A program made the translations under genes and the position numbers. Under the pieces are notes generated by a model. The model ran no database searches, was not told where the DNA came from, and saw nothing but the letters and a program-made list of their open reading frames with translations. From Photobacterium sp. Ph5 (GTDB lineage Bacteria; Pseudomonadota; Gammaproteobacteria; Enterobacterales; Vibrionaceae), in assembly GCF_022129445.1 (NCBI RefSeq), contig NZ_JADQAQ010000004.1:1-64000 (forward strand): 64,000 bases of DNA, written 5' to 3'. Below, piece after piece: positions 57,731 to 64,000 of the stretch. Every line of letters begins with the position of its first letter. The stretch's first letter is position 1.

Positions 57731-58403
57731 TGCTTTTTTCCTTACTGGGACGGATACCGAAGTCGGTAAAACAGTCAGTAGTCGCGCTATTTTACAAGCG
57801 GCCAGTCAGCATAATATTCAAATGGCAGGTTATAAGCCTATCGCTTCAGGCAGTGAAGAAACAGCCGAAGGACTTCGTAATTCAGATGCTTTATTTATAC
57901 AAGAAGCATCGCCGGTTGAGCTTACTTATCAAGAAGTGAACCCTTATACGTTTAAAGAGCCAGTCTCTCCGCATTTGGCTGCAGAAAGGGAAGGTAAAAC
58001 AATTGATTTTGATGTGCTTTCACAAGGACTAGCACATCTTAAAGCTAAATCTGATGTAGTATTAGTGGAAGGGGCGGGTGGTTGGCGTGTACCCGTAACA
58101 CGTACCGATTATTTATCATCATGGGTTAAACAAGAAAAATTACCTGTAATTTTAGTCGTTGGGATTAAATTAGGCTGTTTAAGTCATGCAATGTTAACAG
58201 CTGAAGCTATTAACGCTGACGGGTTAGAGTTGGTTGGCTGGGTTGCGAATCGTGTGAATCCAGGGATTGAAAATTACGCTGAAATGATAAAAATGTTAGA
58301 GCTTAATTTACCTGGCGTGAAATTAGGCGAAATACCTTATATGCCTGGTATTAATAAGCGTGATTTATCATCTTATATTCAATTAGAAAAGCTCGGGCTA
58401 TAG
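57723..58403 (+). CDS. bioD: ATP-dependent dethiobiotin synthetase BioD
   Basis: A 226-residue P-loop enzyme forming the ureido ring of dethiobiotin from DAPA, CO2 and ATP. The P-loop is [10 protein letters not shown] near residues 8-17, with YKPIASGSE near 38 and [13 protein letters not shown] near 113. It closes the bioBFCD operon; the shared terminator follows at 58436. bioH is not in this window. Confidence 0.95.
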   Translation: MTNAFFLTGTDTEVGKTVSSRAILQAASQHNIQMAGYKPIASGSEETAEGLRNSDALFIQEASPVELTYQEVNPYTFKEPVSPHLAAEREGKTIDFDVLSQGLAHLKAKSDVVLVEGAGGWRVPVTRTDYLSSWVKQEKLPVILVVGIKLGCLSHAMLTAEAINADGLELVGWVANRVNPGIENYAEMIKMLELNLPGVKLGEIPYMPGINKRDLSSYIQLEKLGL

Positions 58404-58435
58404 AGTTAAAGTATCTATTTTTTGACACAAAGAAT

Positions 58436-58467
58436 AAGAAAAAGGCACTCATTGAGTGCCTTTTTCT
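58436..58467. terminator. Bidirectional terminator after bioD
   Basis: AAAAAGGCACT, loop, AGTGCCTTTTT, with A residues on the left and T residues on the right. It serves bioD and the small minus-strand gene at 58493. Confidence 0.9.
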
Positions 58468-58492
58468 GTATAACTGATCGGTATTACACAAA

Positions 58493-58654
58493 TTAATTAT
58501 CTTGGTTAAGACCAATGAGTAATTCTTGTGTTTCTGTTGCTGATGTTGTGCCTGTCTGATCAATACCCAGCTCTTTATGAGCTTCCTCTAAAGACATGCC
58601 AAGGTGACAACGTAAAATATCAATGGCAACTTGGTAATTTTCTTTACTAGCCAT
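58493..58654 (-). CDS. Small conserved-looking protein, 53 residues
   Basis: A short minus-strand frame beginning with ATG at 58654, preceded by the strong ribosome binding site GGGAGGATTC. The product starts MASKENYQVAIDILRCHLGM and ends in ETQELLIGLNQDN. It is acidic, apparently helical, with the repeat-like SLEEAHKELGIDQTG. It has no membrane helix and no recognised family. A bidirectional terminator lies immediately downstream. The strong SD and terminator make a real gene likely. Confidence 0.65.
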   Translation of the reverse strand: MASKENYQVAIDILRCHLGMSLEEAHKELGIDQTGTTSATETQELLIGLNQDN

Positions 58655-59104
58655 GAATCCTCCCTGGTTCAAAGTTTTGTCTATCTGTAAACATAATCAC
58701 AATAGTCGAGAATGTATTTTTAAGCAATAAGACTAAAGTCTAACAAGTGGGATATTGCACTTATAAAAAATTTAACTCATTGATAAATATATATATTTAC
58801 ATATGGAAAATATGGTATTAATTTCATATTATTGGTGTAAGGGAAACATAAACAGCATCATAGATTTATTATGGTAAATAAATAAAGCAAAACCTTTAGT
58901 TGATATTTACTGTTGATAAATTGCTTCTTTGAACATATATAAAGAATTAGTAACAATTAAACTCTTTAAATCATACCTATATTCATTGAATATAGTGTTA
59001 AGTTACAGACTTTGTTTACTATAGGGTTTGTATTAAGAGATAGCATCGATCTTACTGATAACAGTAGGGATTGAAATAATTTCTAAGTGGAGAATATTAG
59101 AAAT
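58655..59104. promoter_or_regulatory. htpX upstream region with a perfect palindrome
   Basis: About 450 bp without a gene, strongly AT-rich. The notable element is CTATATTCA-T-TGAATATAG at 58977-58995, a perfect 9-1-9 palindrome 109 bp before the htpX ATG. I could not recognise a CpxR box or a clear heat-shock promoter. Confidence 0.4.
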
Positions 59105-59992
59105 ATGAAGCGTATTGCATTGTTTTTATTAACAAACTTAGCAGTAATGCTGGTGTTCAGTGTCGTACTGAACATTGTTTATGCTGTAACAGGGATGCAA
59201 CCAGGTAGCCTTTCTGGTTTGCTAGTTATGGCTGCACTATTTGGTTTTGGTGGTTCATTGGTTTCTTTGATGATGTCAAAGTCAATGGCCCTTCGTTCTG
59301 TTGGTGGTGTGGTTATCGAAAGCCCACGTAACGAAACAGAACATTGGTTGATGGAAACAGTATCTCGCCAAGCACAACAGGCGGGTATTGGAATGCCAAC
59401 AGTCGCGATTTATGATTCGCCAGATATTAACGCATTTGCAACAGGTGCGAAGCGTGATGATTCACTTGTAGCCGTTTCTACAGGTTTATTACACAGTATG
59501 ACACGTGATGAAGCTGAAGCTGTGCTTGCTCACGAAGTGAGTCACGTGGCTAATGGTGACATGGTAACAATGACGTTAATGCAAGGTGTTGTGAATACCT
59601 TTGTTATTTTCGTTTCACGTTTAGTGGCTGGCGCAATCAGTGGTGTGAACAATAGCGATGAAGAAGGTGAAAGTGGCGGTAGCTACATGACATACTTTAT
59701 CGTATCAACCATCATGGAAATTTTATTTGGTTTTTTAGCAAGTATCCTAACAATGTGGTACAGCCGTCATCGTGAATTCTATGCTGATGCTGGCTCTGCA
59801 AAGCTTGTTGGTCGTGAGAAAATGATCGCAGCGCTTGAGCGTCTAAAAGTGAGCCACGAGCCACAATTAGAAGGTTCAATGATGGCGTTTGGTATTAATG
59901 GTAAGAAGTCATTATCTGAATTATTTATGACTCACCCACCACTAGAAAAACGTATTGAAGCACTTCGTCAAGGCGAATACTTAAACAAGTAA
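59105..59992 (+). CDS. htpX: Membrane metalloprotease HtpX
   Basis: A 295-residue M48B zinc protease that degrades damaged inner-membrane proteins together with FtsH. Helices at about residues 4-24, 35-54, 157-178 and 194-214 (the start counted as ATG 59105, [11 protein letters not shown], as in E. coli; GTG 59087 is an alternative). The active site is HEVSH at 143-147; a third ligand is in the [13 protein letters not shown] segment near 220. [19 protein letters not shown] ends the protein as in the family. Confidence 0.95.
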   Translation: MKRIALFLLTNLAVMLVFSVVLNIVYAVTGMQPGSLSGLLVMAALFGFGGSLVSLMMSKSMALRSVGGVVIESPRNETEHWLMETVSRQAQQAGIGMPTVAIYDSPDINAFATGAKRDDSLVAVSTGLLHSMTRDEAEAVLAHEVSHVANGDMVTMTLMQGVVNTFVIFVSRLVAGAISGVNNSDEEGESGGSYMTYFIVSTIMEILFGFLASILTMWYSRHREFYADAGSAKLVGREKMIAALERLKVSHEPQLEGSMMAFGINGKKSLSELFMTHPPLEKRIEALRQGEYLNK

Positions 59993-60027
59993 TCGACGAA
60001 GACACTTTCAACTAGAAAGAGCTAAAT

Positions 60028-60063
60028 AAAGCCCTATTAATGAAAATTAGTAGGGCTTTTTTC
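60028..60063 (+). terminator. Terminator after htpX
   Basis: AAAGCCCTA, extended by partly paired TTAAT/ATTAG, and TAGGGCTTT with six T residues. It lies 36 nt after the htpX stop and just before the stop of the convergent MFS gene. Confidence 0.88.
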
Positions 60064-60065
60064 GT

Positions 60066-61283
60066 TTAACTTGCGTGGTGAGCAAGTAAACGAGGAAGAG
60101 GCTTGTCGTTAATAGGTAAGTGTACCAATGCAGCAATAAATGCCATGACAACGGTTAGCCACCAAATAGGCGTATATGAATGGTAATAGTCGTAAATACG
60201 CCCACCAACCCAAGCACCTAAAAAACTGCCCACTTGGTGAGTAAAGAAAACCAGACCGTATAAAGTAGATAAGTATCGCGCACCAAATATTTGTCGAACC
60301 AGGCCAGAAGTTAATGGCACTGTCCCTAACCAGCAAAAACCGATAGCCCCACCAAAAATAACAGCTGTATTTTCGGTTACTGGCAGTGTAACGAAAGCAG
60401 CAATGACAACAGTGCGCATTAGGTAAAGAGACGTCATCACATAACGCTTGTCGAATCGGTCACCCATAATGCCCCAGAAATAAGATCCGAAGATATTAAA
60501 GATACCAACATAGGCCAGCGCCATAGCGGCTGTTTGTGCAGGTAAACCTTTATCAGCTAAGTAGCTTGGTAAATGTGTCGCGATAAACATAACGTGAAAA
60601 CCGCAGACAAAGAAACCTAAGTGAATTAACCAATAGCTTCTATTCTGAAATGCTTCCTTTAATGCTTCTGATAGGGTTTGGCTATCGTCAACCACAAGTG
60701 TATTGCTAGAGCTATCTTCCTTAGCCGTTTTCATAAAGGCAGCAAAAGCGATCATTATGCAGCACAGCAGGGCGAATATTTGCATCGCTGTTTGCCAATC
60801 AAATTGATTCAGCAGGGCTTGAGCACCAGGGATCACGGCAAACATACCGAATGAGCCTGCAGAGGTGGTTAAACCAAACGCTTTTGCCGTATGCTCTGCT
60901 GGTACAACACGTGCAATAGAGCCCAGAATAATGACATAACTGGTCGCACTTAAACCTAATCCAATTAAAGCGCCAAGACTGAGGTAAAGTACACTTGGCT
61001 CGGTTGCGATAGAAGTTAAATATAATCCTAACCCATACGCAATAGCCCCGCCTATGATGATTTTCTTTGAGCCAAAACGATCAGATGCCATGCCAATAAG
61101 AGGTTGGAATAATCCAAATAAAAGGTTTTGTAGCGCGATAGCAAAACTGAAAAATTCACGTCCTGTACCAAACGTATCAGATATCGGCATCATAAAAATA
61201 CCGAAAGACTGCCTGATCCCTAGGCTAAAAATTAAAATACCAATGCCTAACCAAACTAGGAGAGGAAAGCGAAAAATGCTCAT
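60066..61283 (-). CDS. MFS transporter (monocarboxylate/oxalate-type)
   Basis: A 405-residue major facilitator with 12 helices. GMASDRFGSKKIIIGGAIAYGLGLYL near 62 is the loop 2-3 motif and GDRFDKRYVM near 260 its repeat. Overall shape resembles the OFA/MCT branch (FSLGIRQSFGIFMMPISDTFG at the start). Substrate unknown. A small His-rich membrane protein gene lies 47 bp upstream on the same strand and may be co-transcribed. Confidence 0.82.
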   Translation of the reverse strand: MSIFRFPLLVWLGIGILIFSLGIRQSFGIFMMPISDTFGTGREFFSFAIALQNLLFGLFQPLIGMASDRFGSKKIIIGGAIAYGLGLYLTSIATEPSVLYLSLGALIGLGLSATSYVIILGSIARVVPAEHTAKAFGLTTSAGSFGMFAVIPGAQALLNQFDWQTAMQIFALLCCIMIAFAAFMKTAKEDSSSNTLVVDDSQTLSEALKEAFQNRSYWLIHLGFFVCGFHVMFIATHLPSYLADKGLPAQTAAMALAYVGIFNIFGSYFWGIMGDRFDKRYVMTSLYLMRTVVIAAFVTLPVTENTAVIFGGAIGFCWLGTVPLTSGLVRQIFGARYLSTLYGLVFFTHQVGSFLGAWVGGRIYDYYHSYTPIWWLTVVMAFIAALVHLPINDKPLPRLLAHHAS

Positions 61284-61330
61284 TAAGGATGCTCGTATAG
61301 TGATGTAGTTATGTTATATAGAGGGATGAA

Positions 61331-61516
61331 TTAGTGCATGTGATGATGAGAAATAGCCGTCTCGTCATTCATCGTATTTTGTTGGTGGCAGCCACCATTT
61401 GTCGCATGTTTAGCAAGGGCATCTAATAATGGTTGGCAATGATGAACAGTAACTAAAGTGATAACAAGAAGCACAAGCAAACGGATAAGTTGCGCTGGTG
61501 TTGATTGTGAAAACAT
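61331..61516 (-). CDS. Small His/Cys-containing membrane protein
   Basis: A 61-residue protein from ATG 61516 (MFSQSTPAQLIRL; the frame stays open to 61582 but AGAGAC precedes the inner ATG). It has one hydrophobic helix (LIRLLVLLVITLVTVHHCQPLL) and a hydrophilic tail with several His, Cys and Asn (HATNGGCHQQNTMNDE, then HHHMH). A metal-binding role is possible but unproven. TATAAT lies 12 nt before the ATG. It precedes the MFS gene in the same direction. Confidence 0.55.
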   Translation of the reverse strand: MFSQSTPAQLIRLLVLLVITLVTVHHCQPLLDALAKHATNGGCHQQNTMNDETAISHHHMH

Positions 61517-61679
61517 TATTGTCTCTAAATTATAGTGTGCAGCGTGCGTTAAAATGCGAGCGGCGGATACTATAGAAATCAAGACTCTGAAACAAATGAA
61601 TAAAACACATTCAAGCTATGCGTTTTATGCATAGCTTAATAGGAAAGAGATAAAACAGGATTTGTTATTTCAGTGATTG

Positions 61680-62045
61680 CTATTTTAACTGGTGCCATTG
61701 ACTTAAATTAAAACCTTTAGCACTGTAATGATAATAGGTTGCCATTGAAATACCAGCTGTTATTCCAGCAAATAGAGAGGTGAAAATAGCAGAGATGATA
61801 GAAATCGGTGTATTACTGATTATCTCTGCGATGATGAAAATGAGAGCAAAAATAAAGCTATACCATGCAGAAAAGATACAAAAGTTTGTTTTAAAATGGC
61901 CATAGTGAGGAAGAGGTACTTGTAATCCTGACCAATGCAATAATTGAAAACTTATAGGATGACTATTCGATGACTGAATCCCATAGCGAGTTAATTCTTG
62001 GTGTGCTAAGGCCAATTGCTGTTCGAAATGCATTATTTTTCCCAA
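61680..62045 (-). CDS. Small membrane protein, possibly DUF6404
   Basis: A 121-residue protein with a cytoplasmic N-terminal part (MHFEQQLALAHQELTRYGIQSS, HWSGLQVPLPHYGHFKTNF) followed by two transmembrane helices (about 56-76 and 79-100). The PLPHYGHFKTN pattern reminds me of DUF6404 from marine gamma-proteobacteria, an association from memory. Function unknown. ATG at 62045 or 62033 (MHFEQQ). Confidence 0.6.
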   Translation of the reverse strand: MGKIMHFEQQLALAHQELTRYGIQSSNSHPISFQLLHWSGLQVPLPHYGHFKTNFCIFSAWYSFIFALIFIIAEIISNTPISIISAIFTSLFAGITAGISMATYYHYSAKGFNLSQWHQLK

Positions 62046-62303
62046 AATATCGTGTATATGAAAAGACAGCGTTATAAATTATGATTATTTTGTAGTAAAA
62101 AATGGGTTTAAACAATCAAATAAAAATGAAATTACCGTAATTTAAACAAGAAATTTTCATGGTATCGATTTGTGTATTTCATCGATAAATATCTTTATTG
62201 TTTTACATTAATTATTGTTGTAAGGTTGCCATCTTAAATATAAAACAGTATTTAATTAGTGTTTTTCAACGAATCATTTGATATTCATATTGAGCAGTTA
62301 TAA

Positions 62304-62771
62304 GTGCATAAGTTATTGTATCTATTTTTAATTATCTCTTTTCCATCATTTTCATTAAGCATTAATAGCTCTTCAGAGAAAATGCAGTTGTTAAAAGTTA
62401 AGCAAGAATATGAAAGCCAGATTCATCAATGTCAATTACTTGAAAATAGAAAATTAAAACCTATTAATGACCCATGGCTAAATAGTCTATCTCTAGAAAG
62501 AAAAAAGATAATACTTAATGAATTAAATAATGCAGCTCTTCAGCGATGTGTTATAAAAAAAGAAAAAGATTTCACTTATAACTTGTTAGATTATACAGCA
62601 AAAACAGGAGATAAACTTTTCCTAAATAGTTGGCTTATATTTAAATCAGCGTTATATGGTGAAAAATATAATTTAGTTTTAACAGAAAAAGAACAAAGAA
62701 ACATTAATCGGCTAATGGGAATGCCAAAATATTATTATCCATTTGATATAAAATCAGTGAGTTATGTTTAA
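62304..62771 (+). CDS. Exported hypothetical protein, 155 residues
   Basis: A GTG at 62304 begins a protein with a Sec signal peptide (MHKLLYLFLIISFPSFSLS, cleavage near residue 19). The mature part is basic and Lys/Asn/Leu-rich with two cysteines (QCQLLENRK near 38, QRCVIKKEKD near 74) and helical character, vaguely similar to small lysozyme-inhibitor-like or LprI-type proteins. No family can be assigned. Very AT-rich, unlike the neighbouring htpX and bio genes. Confidence 0.55.
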   Translation: MHKLLYLFLIISFPSFSLSINSSSEKMQLLKVKQEYESQIHQCQLLENRKLKPINDPWLNSLSLERKKIILNELNNAALQRCVIKKEKDFTYNLLDYTAKTGDKLFLNSWLIFKSALYGEKYNLVLTEKEQRNINRLMGMPKYYYPFDIKSVSYV

Positions 62772-62809
62772 GGATAAGTGGATGGGGAGAAGGATCTCCC
62801 CCGGGTTAA

Positions 62810-62917
62810 TTAAATGTTAATAAATGGAGATAGAATAACAACACCAAGTACAGCCATAAGTAAGCTGATACCTGTCGGTATTATCCATTGGTTTTTTGTG
62901 CTTTTATTATTTTCCAT
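62810..62917 (-). CDS. Small membrane protein, 35 residues
   Basis: ATG at 62917 on the minus strand opens MENNKSTKNQWIIPTGISLL, continuing MAVLGVVILSPFINI. One transmembrane helix occupies the second half. A perfect AGGAGG lies 10 nt before the ATG, the strongest ribosome binding site of the window. A short GC hairpin (GGGGAGA/TCTCCCC, 62784-62801) follows. The overlapping plus-strand frame has no such signal. Function unknown; the lack of similarity is unproven. Confidence 0.6.
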   Translation of the reverse strand: MENNKSTKNQWIIPTGISLLMAVLGVVILSPFINI

Positions 62918-63206
62918 TTCGATTGAACCTCCTAATCCTTTTAAGAGCCAATGCTTATCTAACATCCTGTTAAGCATTCAATTATACATTTTTTAACAAT
63001 AGCTATTAATTATATAATGTATGTAATTAAGTTGTTAACTTGTGATCTTGAGTCAATTAAATACGCTCATGGATATTATTTATAAAATTTTTAATTCTTA
63101 TAAATAGAGTAAAAGTCCAAACCGCAACACAAAATTCCATTTTTATAGCTATTATTTTAATAATATTAGGAATATTTTGTCATTATCTCTTTTACGGAGT
63201 TCCACA

Positions 63207-63602
63207 ATGACTAATTTTAAATATTATACCGAAGAGTTACCTTGCTTTATCTGTCATAAGCGAATGGCGAAAACTGAACTTGGATGGTTTACACCAAGTA
63301 TGAAAGATGATGTCGTCGACCAGATAAAAAGTGTTCTATCTAAATCTGATACCGATTACGAAGAGTATTTCTCAGTGAGTATTGTATGCTCAGAAGATGA
63401 AGCTCGCGACTATTTATTACTAAATTACTATGGTTACTCTGAGCATGAAATCAACCATGGTCAAGTTAATTCAGATGATTCTAATGAAGTTAATGATCTC
63501 ATTTCAGAACATATGACATCAGAAGGTGTGGCAATGTTTAAACACGAGATCGCTTTACAGAGCTGTGAGCATTGCACACCTGAAATTGATGAAGACTATT
63601 AA
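63207..63602 (+). CDS. Hypothetical protein with two CxxC pairs
   Basis: A 131-residue acidic protein. The ATG at 63207 has GGAG 7 nt upstream; the frame is open to 63177. Two CxxC pairs, CFIC (residues about 13-16) and CEHC near 121, could bind zinc together. The middle contains CSEDEARDYLLLNYYGYSEHEINHG. No family recognised. It lies 21 nt before the Ap4A phosphorylase-like gene and may form an operon with it. Confidence 0.6.
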   Translation: MTNFKYYTEELPCFICHKRMAKTELGWFTPSMKDDVVDQIKSVLSKSDTDYEEYFSVSIVCSEDEARDYLLLNYYGYSEHEINHGQVNSDDSNEVNDLISEHMTSEGVAMFKHEIALQSCEHCTPEIDEDY

Positions 63603-63623
63603 ATAAGTAGTAAAGGAAAGAAT

Positions 63624-64000
63624 ATGCTGTGGGATATAGGTTATGAAAAGTCAAAAGAGGGCTTAGTTTCAGGTCAATTGCTACCACTAACAAATAGTGA
63701 TCTTATCATTGAGCAAAATGGGATAGAGTTTATTGTTAATGTAGAAACAGAGAATATGAAAGTTAAACATTCCCCATCTGTAGCAACTCATGACCCTTTT
63801 GTATCGCCTTATAATCCCTCAGCATATATCAATACGATTGGAGAGCAACACGTTTGTTTATTAAATAAATTTCCTATTGTTGTTCCACATTTACTTATTT
63901 GTGCGAAAAATTATATTCCTCAAACGTCGCCATTAGTTTTAAAGGATTTTGAAGCTTGGATACAAGGAATAACAGATAATGGTGTGTTAGGTTTTTTTAA
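63624..64000 (+). CDS. Ap4A phosphorylase/ATP adenylyltransferase-like protein (partial)
   Basis: ATG at 63624 with AAAGGAAAG before it; the frame runs open to the right edge (125 codons). The visible part has THDPFVSPYNPS, INTIGEQHVCLLNKFPIVVPHLLI and SPLVLKDFEAWIQGI, which follow the N-terminal half of ATP adenylyltransferase (Ap4A phosphorylase) proteins that cleave diadenosine tetraphosphate. The catalytic HxHxQ region should lie beyond the edge. Assignment depends on pattern recognition only. Confidence 0.65.
   Translation, partial: MLWDIGYEKSKEGLVSGQLLPLTNSDLIIEQNGIEFIVNVETENMKVKHSPSVATHDPFVSPYNPSAYINTIGEQHVCLLNKFPIVVPHLLICAKNYIPQTSPLVLKDFEAWIQGITDNGVLGFF

Noticed and set aside
62814-62996. 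Plus-strand 60-codon frame
   Set aside because: It overlaps the minus-strand small gene that has a perfect AGGAGG; the plus frame lacks a ribosome binding site and reads as a shadow.
1-64000. CRISPR arrays, tRNA or rRNA genes, insertion sequences, integrases, origin of replication
   Set aside because: No regularly spaced repeats, cloverleaf-like sequences, transposase or integrase frames, or DnaA-box clusters were noticed. A tRNAscan-SE and Infernal run would be decisive.

Overview
The window looks like chromosome of a marine gamma-proteobacterium of the Vibrionaceae, most likely Photobacterium. This is an inference from the AT-rich intergenic DNA, the MukBEF condensin, a TMAO reductase operon, UhpTABC, Mlc, LldP-LutABC and the close match of many proteins to enterobacterial orthologues. 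No phage, transposase, CRISPR, rRNA or tRNA gene was recognised.

Layout. (1) 120-8406: elyC divergent from cmoM-mukF-mukE-mukB, the E. coli order. (2) 8638-13171: torE-torC-torA for anaerobic TMAO respiration, then a truncated globin; torD and torSTR are not here. (3) 13307-16612: TSUP permease, CHASE-GGDEF cyclase, LysR regulator. (4) 16846-18696: a decayed FMN reductase behind an EamA exporter, divergent from a MarR regulator, with two copies of one operator between them. (5) 19054-24868: a second MarR regulator and a probably Fur-controlled cassette imelysin / DUF1111 / imelysin lipoprotein / DUF1513. (6) 25082-28273: ldtD-mepK-gloC, for cell-wall 3-3 cross-linking, murein endopeptidase and glyoxalase II. 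(7) 28627-33695: uhpT-uhpA-uhpB-uhpC hexose-phosphate uptake. (8) 33682-42309: hypothetical genes, aspC, an enoyl-CoA hydratase, a divergent GGDEF/EAL pair, asnS. (9) 42584-50440: queE, mlc, LysR, then the lldP-lutA-lutB-lutC lactate operon. (10) 51080-53032: ECF sigma/ChrR-type anti-sigma pair with a readable ECF promoter, behind a LON-domain protein. (11) 53191-58403: bioA divergent from bioBFCD with a BirA-like operator. (12) 58493-64000: small proteins, htpX, an MFS transporter, hypothetical genes, and the start of an Ap4A phosphorylase-like gene cut by the window edge.

The backbone elyC-cmoM-mukFEB-ldtD-mepK-gloC-aspC-asnS matches E. coli gene order but is opened at several points by respiratory, iron-related, sugar-phosphate and signalling genes. 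I found no convincing wholly new system. The most interesting points are regulatory and small-scale: a paired MarR-type operator, an ECF promoter embedded in the preceding stop codon, a terminator-like hairpin inside the tor operon, a hairpin hiding a ribosome binding site, a decayed FMN reductase, and several unlisted small proteins.
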